Source of the DNA: G963665495 sp963665495
Lineage (GTDB): Bacteria; Desulfobacterota; Desulfovibrionia; Desulfovibrionales; Desulfovibrionaceae
Assembly: GCA_963665495.1 (NCBI GenBank)
Contig: OY762289.1
Span: 3,348,001 to 3,412,000, forward strand
Length of the DNA: 64,000 nucleotides
Reading direction: 5' to 3'
Shown: in pieces, positions 34,749-44,413 of the stretch
Position numbering within the stretch: the stretch's first letter is position 1
Layout: every line of letters begins with the position of its first letter
The notes under the pieces: generated by a model
The model's input: the letters and a program-made list of their open reading frames with translations, nothing else
Told to the model about the DNA's origin: nothing
Database searches by the model: none
Made by a program: the position numbers and the translations under genes

Positions 34749-36076
34749 ACGATCCGCAAGAGCTGAAACCTAAACTCAGCGTCACTTTGACCAGCAAGTT
34801 GCCCATGCTGCTCTTTTTGGCCGGGGTGTTGTTCATGGTGTTCGTACTGATCTACAGCATCAACAACACGAAAGAAGAAGAAGGTCCGGTACAGGAAGAG
34901 ATTCCGATCGAACCGAAAGCCGTGCAGCCGTCGGAGCAACCCGACGGAAAACATTACGGCATTTCGGGGATACCGGACCCTCCGAAAGACAAAGGCATGC
35001 AGCCGGATCCGGAGAAAAAGGATCCCCCCAAGCCCCAAAACATAAACATTATCCGGGAAAAACCCACCTCCAAAGTGCAGGAGCGCTACGACGCGGAGTT
35101 GGGCCAGGTGCGGGCGTGGCGGATAGCGCTGTACAAAAAAGCGCTTGAGGCCCCAATGCGCGTGGAGGTCAAGCAAGCCGTAGCGACTACGGCTTCGGAA
35201 TCAGCGACGGAATTATCGGCGACCGAAGCGGGCTCATATACGCCAAGTTCAAAGCGGGAAGTTCGACGAATCAAAAGCGACCAAATAGGGACTGGCGAAA
35301 TAAGCAAGCAAATCGCCTCCCTAGGGGATCATGAGAGCGCGTACGCGGACCGCGAGGACAAAGAGCAATTCGGCGACCGCTCCACTCAAACGCAATGGAC
35401 ATCGCCTTACAGACGAACGCCCTCTTCTTCCTATGAAATCAAGACAGGCACCCTGATTCCATCGATTCTGCTTACGGCGATCAATTCGGATCTTCCCGGA
35501 AAGATCACGGCCCAGGTGTCCCAACACGTCTGGGACACTGCAACCGGAAAATACCTGCTTATCCCGCAAGGCACGCGGCTGTACGGCGTTTACGATTCGC
35601 GGATTATCGAGGGCCAGGAACGCGTTTTGATCGCCTGGAACCGTCTGGTCTTTCCCGACGCCAGCTCCATGACCCTGGAGGCGTTCCCTGGCGCGGACCA
35701 GGCCGGACAGGCCGGCATGAGCGACAAGGTCAACAATCACTTTTGGAAAACCTTCGGCAGCGCTCTTCTGACGGCGGTGATCACCGGCGCTGCCGCGTAC
35801 GCCGTGGATACGTTCGGACAAACCGGATCCGGAACGAACGATTCACCCACACTGCAAAGCGAATTGGGGACAAGTCTGGCGACAACCCTGGGGCAACTCG
35901 GCGCGAACATGTTTCAGCAAAACATGGAAATCAAACCGACGCTCCAGATACGCCCCGGCTATTCCTTCAATGTCCACGTGAACAAGGATTTGCTTTTTCA
36001 AGAGCCGTATTCCGAACAAGGAAAATCAGACGGATTCAAGAGAATGCCTCGAAAAACTTTCAATAGTTTCAACTAA
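34745..36076 (+). CDS. trbI: TrbI (VirB10-like) transfer protein
   Basis: A 443-residue protein spanning the envelope. It has a short cytoplasmic N-terminus, one membrane helix (PMLLFLAGVLFMVFVLIYSI), a proline-rich linker (PEKKDPPKPQNINI), and the C-terminal VirB10 domain with YEIKTGTLIPSILLTAINSD and YLLIPQGTRLYGVYD. It senses ATP use by the inner-membrane motors and opens the outer-membrane pore. Last gene of the trb block; overlaps trbH by four bases. Confidence 0.95.
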   Translation: MNDPQELKPKLSVTLTSKLPMLLFLAGVLFMVFVLIYSINNTKEEEGPVQEEIPIEPKAVQPSEQPDGKHYGISGIPDPPKDKGMQPDPEKKDPPKPQNINIIREKPTSKVQERYDAELGQVRAWRIALYKKALEAPMRVEVKQAVATTASESATELSATEAGSYTPSSKREVRRIKSDQIGTGEISKQIASLGDHESAYADREDKEQFGDRSTQTQWTSPYRRTPSSSYEIKTGTLIPSILLTAINSDLPGKITAQVSQHVWDTATGKYLLIPQGTRLYGVYDSRIIEGQERVLIAWNRLVFPDASSMTLEAFPGADQAGQAGMSDKVNNHFWKTFGSALLTAVITGAAAYAVDTFGQTGSGTNDSPTLQSELGTSLATTLGQLGANMFQQNMEIKPTLQIRPGYSFNVHVNKDLLFQEPYSEQGKSDGFKRMPRKTFNSFN

Positions 36077-36102
36077 AAAAGAAACTCCAGGGAGATTTCA
36101 TT

Positions 36103-36369
36103 ATGGGACTGACACTTAAAGACAAAGAATTTTGGGCCGCTGAGCGCGGAATGACTTTGGAAGAATACGAACAATTTCTCGAAGACGCGGAGGCTCAATA
36201 CTTCGAGGCCATGGTTGAAGATCCTGACGGTGCCGTCGCGCCGGATCCGGATGTCGCCTCCTACTTGGATCTCGACATTCTGGGCCAGGAAGCGACTCCG
36301 GAACAAATGGAAGAAATCGACGGTTCCGTTCTGGACGATCTGATCCTTGAGCTTGAACGGGAGGATTAG
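36103..36369 (+). CDS. Small acidic hypothetical protein
   Basis: An 88-residue very acidic protein (TLEEYEQFLEDAEAQYFEAM, then an acidic tail ending LELERED) with GGGAG upstream. It lies between trbI and the primase gene and stops two bases before the latter. No known domain. The charge pattern resembles DNA-mimic antirestriction proteins in general terms only; that is speculation. Confidence 0.6.
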   Translation: MGLTLKDKEFWAAERGMTLEEYEQFLEDAEAQYFEAMVEDPDGAVAPDPDVASYLDLDILGQEATPEQMEEIDGSVLDDLILELERED

Positions 36370-36371
36370 CC

Positions 36372-38819
36372 ATGGCGGACAAAAAGCCTGGCCGTATGCA
36401 GCAAGATGCGCAGGAATTCGCGGATAAAATTGTCGAAGCCATCGAGGCGGGACGCGCGCCCTGGCAAAAGGAATGGGAGCCCGGACCGATGCGAGCGCCG
36501 TTCAATCCCGTTTCCGGAACCATCTACAAAGGGTCCAACCATGTGCGCTTGATCATGGACGGCGGATACACAGATCCCAGATGGATGACTTTCCGGCAGG
36601 CCAATGAAAAAGGCTACCGCATCAAAAAAGGCGAACGCGCGCAACGCATCACGTTTTATTCTCCGGCGCGGTACGAAGACAAGGTTGACGACCAGGGGAA
36701 TCCGGTTCTCGGTACGAACGGCAAACCGGAAAAGGAAATGGTCGACCTGCCTATTTTCAAGACGGGCTGCGTATTCAACGCGTCGCAAATCAACGGAATC
36801 GAGGAATTCGTCCCCGAAACACCGGCCTGGAGCCCGGTTGAACAGGCCGAAAAGATTCTAGCCAATTCCGGCGCGGACATCACCCACACGCAGCGCGACC
36901 GCGCGTTTTATCGTCCATCCACCGACCGCATAGAACTTCCTTCCAAGTCGCAGTTTCCAACACCGGAAGCCTATTACGCGACGGCCGTTCACGAACTTGC
37001 GCATTGGACCAAACAGCCGGGACGGGTCGAACGCCCCTCGGGTCCCAAGGGGACGCAGGAATACGCCATCGAGGAGCTACGCGCGGAAATCGCGAGCTGG
37101 ATGATCAACACGGAAATCGGCCTCGGCCATAATCCCTCCAACCATCTGGCGTACGCGGCGGGTTGGGCGAAAGCCATCAAAGACGACCCGAAAGTAATCT
37201 TTCGCGCATGCCGTGACGCCGAACGGATCAAGGATTTCATCATGGGATTCGCTCATGAAAAAGTTGCTGAAAAGACTTCTGAGCAAAACGTTTCGATTTC
37301 ACCTGAAAGAGCGAAAGAGTTGTTGCGAGTCAGTCTGCCGAGTGGCCGAACGGAGCAACCCACTCCCGCAGAGGATAAGCTGATTCGTAAGATCTGGGAC
37401 AAGCTTCCTGGGAATACGAGTCAAGAATCAGTATTATACGGCATCCAGCAACGAAGAATCAGTCCTGAAGGAGAGCTTTTACCTCCAGGCCAGATCAACC
37501 AGCCTCGTGCCCAGTGGTTGCTGGAATTAAACGAACAGGCGCGATCTCCCGAGCATTGGTGGCATTACGTTCCCAAGGAAGAGCAACAGACTCTGCAAAA
37601 TCCGGAAGCGGCTTTGCGGACGCTGCGAGAAATCGCTAACGGAACGGATCTTACAGCCCCCGGCAACAAGACTTTGGAAAACGGGGTCGAAACCAAGCCG
37701 CAAATCGCAGCTGAAAAGACCTTTTTGGCGGTGCCCTATAAAGAACGCTACAAAGTCAAACCACTCGGCGCGAAATGGGACGCCCAAAACAAAAGCTGGT
37801 TCGCGCCGGAGGGCACGGATTTAGGCCCGTTACAGCAATGGATTCCCCAAAACAAAGTCGCATTGCATCCGGCGGCGTCGCCCCAGGAAGAATTTGCCAA
37901 AGCCTTGCGTGAAGCCGGGTTGGATCTTCAAGGATCCCTCCCCGTAATGGATGGAAGAATACACCGTGTGTCGGCCTTTGATGCGAAAAGCGGCAAGCAC
38001 GGCGCATATGTCGGTTATTTGGATCAGGTAGTTCCAGCCGGATATATCCAGAACCATAAATCTGGTGAAAAAATAAACTGGAAGTATACCGGCCATGCCC
38101 TCAGCGAGGCCGACAAGGCGAAACTGCAGGCTCAAATAGCGCAAAAGCGAACCGAACGCCGGCAACGGCTGGAAGAACAATATGAAACAGCCGCTCAAAA
38201 AGCCTCCTACATTTTCGACCAGGCTTCGCCCGCTTCGCAGCACCCCTATCTGGACAAAAAGCAGGTTCCCGCGAACGACCTCCGGGTATCGTACAAAGGG
38301 GATCTGGTTGTGCCGGGCTATGATGCCGACGGCAACCTCAAAACCCTTCAGTTCATCAACGCGCAGGGTGAAAAACGCTTTTTGCCCGACGGCCAGAAAA
38401 GCGCGTGCTTTCACCTCATCGACGGCAAAAAAGGCAACACGTTAGAGGGGTCGAAAACTCTCCTTCTGGCTGAAGGCTACGCGACGTCAGCCACCATCAA
38501 TCAGGCGACGGGCTTGCCCGTGGCCACGTGCTTCGACGCGGGCAACCTGCAACCGGTTGCGAAAGCGCTCCACGAAAAATTTTCCAACAAAGAAATAATC
38601 ATTTGCGCCGACAACGACGCGGCCAGAGAGGCCGGCAATGTCGGAGTGGAAAAAGCCAAAGCCGCCGCCGCTTCCGTGGGCGGTCGGGTCATCATTCCGA
38701 AATTCAACGGCAAAGGCGAAGGTACGGATTTCAATGATCTGGCCGCCGCCTCCGGTCTTCAAACCGTTCAACAACAGCTCAAAGCGGGCCTGCGAAGCGC
38801 TTTGGACGCTGGCATGTGA
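36372..38819 (+). CDS. ArdC-like/zincin metallopeptidase/Toprim primase fusion (TraC-like)
   Basis: An 815-residue multidomain protein. Residues about 5-130 are an ArdC-like ssDNA-binding domain (DAQEFADKIVEAIEAGRAPW, then PFNPVSGTIYKG and WMTFRQAN). A metallopeptidase motif HELAH lies at 207-211. Residues about 455-495 (FLAVPYKERYKVKPLGAKWD) are a DUF5710-like module. A C-terminal Toprim domain (LLLAEGYATSATINQATGLP about 697, then IICADNDAAREAG about 738) resembles the TraC/Sog-type conjugal primases that travel with the DNA. It likely protects and primes the transferred strand in the recipient. GGGAGG precedes the ATG. Confidence 0.85.
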   Translation: MADKKPGRMQQDAQEFADKIVEAIEAGRAPWQKEWEPGPMRAPFNPVSGTIYKGSNHVRLIMDGGYTDPRWMTFRQANEKGYRIKKGERAQRITFYSPARYEDKVDDQGNPVLGTNGKPEKEMVDLPIFKTGCVFNASQINGIEEFVPETPAWSPVEQAEKILANSGADITHTQRDRAFYRPSTDRIELPSKSQFPTPEAYYATAVHELAHWTKQPGRVERPSGPKGTQEYAIEELRAEIASWMINTEIGLGHNPSNHLAYAAGWAKAIKDDPKVIFRACRDAERIKDFIMGFAHEKVAEKTSEQNVSISPERAKELLRVSLPSGRTEQPTPAEDKLIRKIWDKLPGNTSQESVLYGIQQRRISPEGELLPPGQINQPRAQWLLELNEQARSPEHWWHYVPKEEQQTLQNPEAALRTLREIANGTDLTAPGNKTLENGVETKPQIAAEKTFLAVPYKERYKVKPLGAKWDAQNKSWFAPEGTDLGPLQQWIPQNKVALHPAASPQEEFAKALREAGLDLQGSLPVMDGRIHRVSAFDAKSGKHGAYVGYLDQVVPAGYIQNHKSGEKINWKYTGHALSEADKAKLQAQIAQKRTERRQRLEEQYETAAQKASYIFDQASPASQHPYLDKKQVPANDLRVSYKGDLVVPGYDADGNLKTLQFINAQGEKRFLPDGQKSACFHLIDGKKGNTLEGSKTLLLAEGYATSATINQATGLPVATCFDAGNLQPVAKALHEKFSNKEIIICADNDAAREAGNVGVEKAKAAAASVGGRVIIPKFNGKGEGTDFNDLAAASGLQTVQQQLKAGLRSALDAGM

Positions 38820-38833
38820 AAGGAGATGCAACC

Positions 38834-39205
38834 ATGCGTATGGCAATATTTTTGATTTTTTCTCTGCTGTTCGCGGCCCCTGCATTTGCCCAGGAGGCCG
38901 GGGACGAAGCAGGGCTGCAGTGCGCGGATCCGAGTGTGGTTATCCTCCGAGAAGAACTCCGCGACACGTTTAAGTTGCACCCCGGATCGCTTCGCAAACA
39001 GTTGAGCGATTGGGCCATCCTGAACGGCTATCAACTCCAGTGGAAAGGCGATTACGACATCATCGTCGATACGAACAGTTCGTTCGACGGTACCATCATC
39101 GACGCCATCAGCGTTGTCGTTCAATCGCTCCGGGACACCGGAACCGCACTCACTGCGACCATCTACAATCGAAGCAAAGTAATCGTAATCAAAGGTGACC
39201 TGTAA
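38834..39205 (+). CDS. pilL: PilL/TcpQ-domain periplasmic protein
   Basis: A 123-residue exported protein (signal peptide ends FAQ-EA). FKLHPGSLRKQLSDWAILNG and YQLQWKGDYDIIVD are the TcpQ fold used by R64 PilL and TcpQ to localise the secretin. First gene of the type IVb pilus operon, overlapping pilN by one base. ATG at 38834 has AAAGGAG eight bases upstream. It is far shorter than R64 PilL, keeping only the TcpQ part. Confidence 0.78.
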   Translation: MRMAIFLIFSLLFAAPAFAQEAGDEAGLQCADPSVVILREELRDTFKLHPGSLRKQLSDWAILNGYQLQWKGDYDIIVDTNSSFDGTIIDAISVVVQSLRDTGTALTATIYNRSKVIVIKGDL

Positions 39206-40725
39206 TGCGTATCATACTTTACTTTTCCACGTTGTTCTCGTTCCTTCTCGCGCTCTCCGGATGCGCGGGTTTTCCCGCCACCAGCGACGCTGTGGACCGT
39301 CAGGCGGAAGTGATCAAAGGCGTTGAAAAACAGCGCAAGGAAACGTTCGCGCGGGACAAGGAGCCGGTCAAAGTCCTGGACGACGGCTACTACATCAGCG
39401 GCGGGACACGGGTGCCAATCTCAGAGTACGCCCGGCTTCCCAAAATGTTCGAGCGCAAGATCACCCTGATCAAAAAGGAACCCATGACGATCGAGGAAAT
39501 CGCCTCGGTCGTCACCAAGGAATTCGGCGTTCCCGTACGCATCGCCACGCACCAAGCGCAAGGCAACGCGCAACTCATCAACGCCATGCTCGTCGATTTC
39601 AACCATGTCCCTCTGAAAGTCTTTCTCGACGGTGTTGCCGCCAATTTTTCCGTTTCCTGGGACTGGTTGGAAAAGCAAGGCGTGATCCAGTTCTATAAAA
39701 TGAAAACCAAGACATTCACCGTCGCGGCCAGCATCGGGAAGGTCGATGTCAGCAGCTCAATTTCAAACACCTCGGATTCGGGAAGCGGTTCGACCTCCGG
39801 TGAAGAGGTTTCGAAACAATCCTCGTCCGGCGAGCAGGAAACCACGCTGAAAGCGACCTACACGACCTGGGATGAAATCAAGGAAAACATCGCCTCAATG
39901 CTCTCCAAGAACGGACGCGTGGTTTACTCGCAGGGAGCCGGGACCGTGACGGTCACGGATTATCCAAGCGTGCTGAACACGGTGGAAATATTCATCGACC
40001 AGCTTAATGAAAATCTGATGCGTCAGGTGGCAATCTCGGTCAAAGTCTATGCTCTGCAGACCGACAAGGACAAGGAGCACAGCATCGATATCAACGCCGT
40101 GTTCAACGACCTCAAAGTCAATCTGGTCACCGACGGTGCCGCCGCTCTTTCCGAACTGTCGGGGATGGGATCGCTCACAGCGACGATCATCGACTACAAT
40201 TCCAAATTGGACAATTCGTCCGCCGTTCTCAAAACCCTTCGTACCGTCGGAGACGTGTCGCTGATCACCTCGGGCAGCGCCGTCACACTCAACAACCAGC
40301 CGTCACCGATTCAAGTGGTGACGGAAGAGTCCTATCTCGCCGAAGTCAGCAACACGTCCACCACGGACGTGGGCACGACCGCCGAATTGACGCCGGGCAA
40401 AGTCACCACCGGTTTCACGATGCTCTGTATCCCGCATATCATCGATTCGAAAACGGTGATTCTCCAGTACTCGCTTTCTTTGTCCGATCTGGAAAGCCTC
40501 GACGACATCAGTTCGGGCGGACAGACCATCCAGGTCCCCACAGTCTCAACCCGATCCGTGATGCAGCGCGTACGCATGCCTCTTGGTTCGACGTTGATTC
40601 TCGCGGGCTATGAACGGCAACAAGACTCCTACCAGGAATCAGGCGGGTTGTTCGGCTGGGGCCGTCGAGGCGGCCACGACAATGAACTGGTCGTCATAGC
40701 GATTGAAGTAAACTCCCTCGGGTAA
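39205..40725 (+). CDS. pilN: PilN outer-membrane secretin lipoprotein
   Basis: A 506-residue lipoprotein (lipobox LSGCAG) that forms the outer-membrane channel for the thin pilus. The N-domain shows MTIEEIASVVTKEFGVPVRI, a Ser-rich linker lies at about 190-215, and the secretin core begins near LMRQVAISVKVYALQ, with VQVVTEESYL-like and GTTAELTPGKVTTGFTML segments. It matches R64 PilN in layout. Confidence 0.92.
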   Translation: MRIILYFSTLFSFLLALSGCAGFPATSDAVDRQAEVIKGVEKQRKETFARDKEPVKVLDDGYYISGGTRVPISEYARLPKMFERKITLIKKEPMTIEEIASVVTKEFGVPVRIATHQAQGNAQLINAMLVDFNHVPLKVFLDGVAANFSVSWDWLEKQGVIQFYKMKTKTFTVAASIGKVDVSSSISNTSDSGSGSTSGEEVSKQSSSGEQETTLKATYTTWDEIKENIASMLSKNGRVVYSQGAGTVTVTDYPSVLNTVEIFIDQLNENLMRQVAISVKVYALQTDKDKEHSIDINAVFNDLKVNLVTDGAAALSELSGMGSLTATIIDYNSKLDNSSAVLKTLRTVGDVSLITSGSAVTLNNQPSPIQVVTEESYLAEVSNTSTTDVGTTAELTPGKVTTGFTMLCIPHIIDSKTVILQYSLSLSDLESLDDISSGGQTIQVPTVSTRSVMQRVRMPLGSTLILAGYERQQDSYQESGGLFGWGRRGGHDNELVVIAIEVNSLG

Positions 40726-40729
40726 CGCC

Positions 40730-42052
40730 ATGAAAGCCACGCATATCGATATAGCGGGACGGCGTTACGTTACCGGGCTGTGGTGGCATCCCGTTGAAAA
40801 AAACGGGAAGCAACGGTTCTTCGCCAAGGATCTGGCCGCCGAAGCTCCCGATTTGAACGCCATGGCTTCGCTTTCCAAGCCGCCTCAAGTCGGAGTTGCG
40901 ACCATCGAACCCGTTCGGGGGAAGAAGCATCTTCCCAAAGCCTTTTCCCTGGCCGGGGCCGTGAAAATAGCTCTGGGCGGAAACCTCGATGGACGAGGCG
41001 GAATATCCGTCAATCTCCGCATGCCGCTTCCAGGCAAATCAAATCTCTATTGGTGCCTGTGCGTTTCGAACGGCATCATCCCCCCAGAAGGTGATTTCAT
41101 TGGTTCGGAAGAAGGAAGCAGGCAAGTTTTTCAGCAAAACGAGGAGGAAAACCAGGGCGTAGAATGGACGCGACGATTTGAAACCGATTCCGAGACGGAA
41201 GCGAGCGAGTTTCTGGAAAAGACGCTCGCCACGGCGGCTTCCAAGGAAATTCCGAAAATTCAGCGTATCGAGCGGCCCCCTTATCATATGTACGCGGCGG
41301 TGGCCTTGGTTCTGCTTATCATAGCGGGATACTTCGGATTCAAGCTGTACAAGGATTTGAGAGACCAGGCGTATTTGAAAGAACTGCAGGAACGGGCCAG
41401 GCAGCATAAGAAAGGCCCGGTCAAATCCGACCTGGATAACTGGACGCCGCCCGATCCGTACAAGCTGTTTCCCCGCGTCTGGAACAACGAACCTTCGCCA
41501 AACGCCCTCATGGTTCAATGCTATGAAGCCGCTTCCAAGCTGACGCTGTCCAATTCCGGTTGGAACATTCACCAATTGAGCTGCAAAGATTCGGGAATGG
41601 AAGTTCAGTACAGAATAACTTCCTATGGGTCGTATTTATCTTTGCCCGCCGGCGCTCGTCAGGAGCCAGACAAGGCGAAACTGCAATTCTCCTTTCGAAC
41701 CTACCCGTTTAGGACGGCAAAACGACCTCCTGAAAATGAGCTTGCAGGGCTCGCGAAGACCATCAGTACAATTTATGAAATTGCCAAAAAATTTAACGCC
41801 AAAGCCAAAGTAAAACTTAAGAAACCCGTGACGAAAACCTTCAAAGGTCCCAAGGGGCCGGTTGCAATCCGCGCCCCTTACCGGGAAGGATCGTTTCAAA
41901 TCAGCAATATTGGTTTGCCCGCCTATTTCATGCGTTCGGGATTCGTCCTGGACGCTGAAAAACTCGCTGGAATCGTCATTTCCAGTATCGATTACAACGC
42001 TAAAAATCATGAATGGTCAATCGGAGGGGAATACTATGCCGCGTTGCAGTAG
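40730..42052 (+). CDS. pilO: PilO2 type IVb pilus protein
   Basis: A 440-residue protein with a cytoplasmic N-domain (ITGRRYVTGLWWHPVE-type start, here IAGRRYVTGLWWHPVEKNGK), one membrane helix (MYAAVALVLLIIAGYFGF, about residues 187-204) and a periplasmic C-domain. R64 PilO is an inner-membrane partner of the pilus ATPase and secretin. Five bases after pilN; its 3' end overlaps pilP by 17 bases. Confidence 0.85.
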   Translation: MKATHIDIAGRRYVTGLWWHPVEKNGKQRFFAKDLAAEAPDLNAMASLSKPPQVGVATIEPVRGKKHLPKAFSLAGAVKIALGGNLDGRGGISVNLRMPLPGKSNLYWCLCVSNGIIPPEGDFIGSEEGSRQVFQQNEEENQGVEWTRRFETDSETEASEFLEKTLATAASKEIPKIQRIERPPYHMYAAVALVLLIIAGYFGFKLYKDLRDQAYLKELQERARQHKKGPVKSDLDNWTPPDPYKLFPRVWNNEPSPNALMVQCYEAASKLTLSNSGWNIHQLSCKDSGMEVQYRITSYGSYLSLPAGARQEPDKAKLQFSFRTYPFRTAKRPPENELAGLAKTISTIYEIAKKFNAKAKVKLKKPVTKTFKGPKGPVAIRAPYREGSFQISNIGLPAYFMRSGFVLDAEKLAGIVISSIDYNAKNHEWSIGGEYYAALQ

Positions 42053-42590
42053 GTATACATTCTTTTTGTTGTGTTTTTGTTTATTGTTCGCTGCTTCGAG
42101 CGCACGAGCCCAATCTCAACCTGTCGGCACAGTGGATCAACTGGACGCGATCAAGACGCAAAATACGTTGTTGGAAGCGCAGATTTCCAACGCGAAGCTG
42201 CAAAAGGAATACAAATCCGAACAAGGATCCGGATCCGCGCCCACCCCCGGTCCCGTGGTGCTTCCAGGCCTGGGGCTCAGTTTCAACGAACCCGCCGTTG
42301 TTTCGATCATCGGTATCAGCGGACGCCCCATCAAAGCGACCATTCGCCTGTCCAACGGCCACACTCTCGGCGTTTTACGCGGCGACAAGATCCCCGGCAC
42401 GCCCTACACGGTCAGTTCCATCACGGGCAAGGGCGTCCAGGTCAGGGATCTCAAAGAGGAAACGGCTGAGCCTCAGTATCTGCCTTTTATCGGCAGTGTC
42501 GCACCTGGTTCTCAAAAAAACGATTCCATGCCCATTGTTCCAGTCATTAAAGCCGGTCCGGATTCAACTTCCAGCCAGCTTAAAAAATGA
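42036..42590 (+). CDS. pilP: PilP type IVb pilus protein
   Basis: A 184-residue exported protein (signal peptide FFLLCFCLLFAASSARA). VGTVDQLDAIKTQNTLLEAQ is the usual N-terminal helix of PilP, followed by a small beta domain (VVSIIGISGRPIKATIRLSN, GVLRGDKIPGTPYTV). ATG at 42036 has GGAGGGG upstream. PilP links inner-membrane proteins to the secretin. Confidence 0.85.
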   Translation: MPRCSRYTFFLLCFCLLFAASSARAQSQPVGTVDQLDAIKTQNTLLEAQISNAKLQKEYKSEQGSGSAPTPGPVVLPGLGLSFNEPAVVSIIGISGRPIKATIRLSNGHTLGVLRGDKIPGTPYTVSSITGKGVQVRDLKEETAEPQYLPFIGSVAPGSQKNDSMPIVPVIKAGPDSTSSQLKK

Positions 42591-44413
42591 GTAGCGCCAT
42601 GAATACGACTGATGCTCCCATCACGGAAACCGTTTCGGATATTCCGCAGCCGCCGCAATCACTCGCGGATAAGGTGTTTGTGAAATACGATTCCGGACGC
42701 CCGTCGCTTTGCGTCATTGATTCGCTCAAGGGCAACGGACATAACGGGGATTCCTCGCATTTGCGCAGTTATCAATCCCGCTTAAAGCGTATCCTGGGCG
42801 ACATTCCCGTTTGCTTCCTCGATCCGGAGGAATTTTCCAAAGCCCGTCAGGACAGCCGGTCCTGGGACAAAGCCTATGACGACGTGGACACGGAAAAGCT
42901 TGTCATGGACCTCTTGCGCCAAGCCGTGCGCCTTAAGGCCAGCGACATCCATATCCGGGTCTACGTGGAATCGCACGCGAGCATTTCTTTCCGACAGCAA
43001 GGCGACATGACCTTTTTTGGAAAACGCAACAGCGATGACGCCGACAAGTTGTGCACCGCGATGTTCGCCTCCCTTGCGGATCAGCAGAGCGAGACAACCT
43101 TTTCCGGCTTGAAACGGATGCGCGCGCGCATTTCCGACCGAAAAATCCTGCCGAAAGAAGTCGCCTCGATCCGGATTGAATCCGGCCCCATCGCGGGCGG
43201 TTATCATATGGTCATGCGCCTGCTCTATACGCAGACGCAAGAAGTCTCCGGCTCCTTGAACGATCGGTTGACTGTGCTCGGCTACCATCCAAAGCACATC
43301 GCCGATCTCATCAAAGCATTTTCACAGCCCACCGGTATCATCATTTTCTCAGGCGCGACCAACTCCGGCAAATCCACAACGCTTAAAGCGGTTCTAGAAT
43401 CTAAACATGCGGAGTTGCCCGAGTCGAATTTCCTTACAGTTGAAGATCCCCCAGAGTATCCGATTGATGGTGCTGTCCAAATTTGCGCAGCGGAGTCCGA
43501 CGCGGAGAAAAAAGGAGACGAGGCCAATTACGCGGACGCCATCAAACACACCATGCGCTGTGATCCGGATGTTATCATGATCGGGGAGATCCGGGATGGC
43601 GAATCCGGCATGGGTGCGATCCGCGCTGCAATGACCGGGCATCAGGTTTTAACCACGGTTCATGCCAACCGGGTCTATGCCACCCTTTCACGCTTACGTG
43701 ATTTACTGTCGACTAATCAAAAAGTCGATCCGGACACCTATCTTTGCGATCCGTCGATTATGTCCTGCCTCGTGTATCAGGCGCTCATCAAGACCTTGTG
43801 TCCAAAATGTAAAGTGTCCATCTCGGACGTTCAAGATTCTTTGTCGTCAAATCTGATCGACCGTCTTGAAAAAGCCGGACTCAGTTTGCAGGACAATCCC
43901 GAAATCTCCTTTCGCGGGCCGAATCCGGATCCAAATTGTCCAGTCTGCGAAGGCACGGGCTACTCCGGCAGGCAAGTTGTAGCGGAAACCTGCATAATCG
44001 ACAAAATACTTTTGGAATCCTTCCTTAAAGGAGGCACTGCCGGTTTCGAACTGGAATGGCGTTCGCGCCAACCATTCGACATTCAATTGCATGCGCTGGA
44101 CAAAATTAAACGCGGACTCATGGATCCGCGCGATGTGGAAACCCGTATCGGACCACTCATTTTGGAGGAGATTCATCTGCGAAGGCACGGGCTATTCCAG
44201 CAGTCATGTCGTCGCGGAAACCTGCGTGATCAACAAAAAACATCTGGAATCCTTCCTCAAAGGAGGCACCGCCGGTTTCGAGCAGGAATGACGTTCACGC
44301 CAGCCTCTCGACGTCCAATTACACGCCCTGGACAAAATCAGACGCGGCCTCATAGATCCCCGCGACGTGGGAACACGGATAGGCCCGCTCATCCTGGAAG
44401 GAATGCAAAATGA
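42587..44413 (+). CDS. pilQ: PilQ pilus ATPase with a frame-shifted extra tail
   Basis: A GspE/PilB-like ATPase that drives thin-pilus assembly. Walker A is FSGATNSGKSTTLKAV, the Asp box is LTVEDPPEYPIDG, and the Walker B and His boxes are DPDVIMIGEIRDGES and TGHQVLTTVHANR. CPKC and CPVC give the usual zinc knuckle pairs. The authentic end is near 44175 (IGPLILEE). From 44178 the frame enters a second copy of the last 230 bases, shifted by one, so the last ~79 residues (basic, Arg-rich) are not PilQ sequence. See the repeat entry. The protein may still work if the tail is tolerated. Confidence 0.88.
   Translation: MSSAMNTTDAPITETVSDIPQPPQSLADKVFVKYDSGRPSLCVIDSLKGNGHNGDSSHLRSYQSRLKRILGDIPVCFLDPEEFSKARQDSRSWDKAYDDVDTEKLVMDLLRQAVRLKASDIHIRVYVESHASISFRQQGDMTFFGKRNSDDADKLCTAMFASLADQQSETTFSGLKRMRARISDRKILPKEVASIRIESGPIAGGYHMVMRLLYTQTQEVSGSLNDRLTVLGYHPKHIADLIKAFSQPTGIIIFSGATNSGKSTTLKAVLESKHAELPESNFLTVEDPPEYPIDGAVQICAAESDAEKKGDEANYADAIKHTMRCDPDVIMIGEIRDGESGMGAIRAAMTGHQVLTTVHANRVYATLSRLRDLLSTNQKVDPDTYLCDPSIMSCLVYQALIKTLCPKCKVSISDVQDSLSSNLIDRLEKAGLSLQDNPEISFRGPNPDPNCPVCEGTGYSGRQVVAETCIIDKILLESFLKGGTAGFELEWRSRQPFDIQLHALDKIKRGLMDPRDVETRIGPLILEEIHLRRHGLFQQSCRRGNLRDQQKTSGILPQRRHRRFRAGMTFTPASRRPITRPGQNQTRPHRSPRRGNTDRPAHPGRNAK
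43946..44409 (+). repeat. Imperfect tandem duplication of the pilQ 3' end
   Basis: Copy A starts at 43946 and copy B at 44178, an offset of 232 bases. Copy B read in its own frame gives CEGTGYSSSHVVAETCVINK, then HLESFLKGGTAGFEQE, a TGA where copy A has TGG, and a continuation ending RIGPLILEGMQNDQ whose stop overlaps pilR. The copies have drifted at many third positions. Copy B retains the original overlap with pilR, so copy A or an insertion is the newer arrangement. Confidence 0.85.

Noticed and set aside
44170..44300. Programmed frameshift in pilQ joining to copy B
   Set aside because: A frameshift at the junction would still meet the TGA in copy B, and no slippery site or stem was seen.
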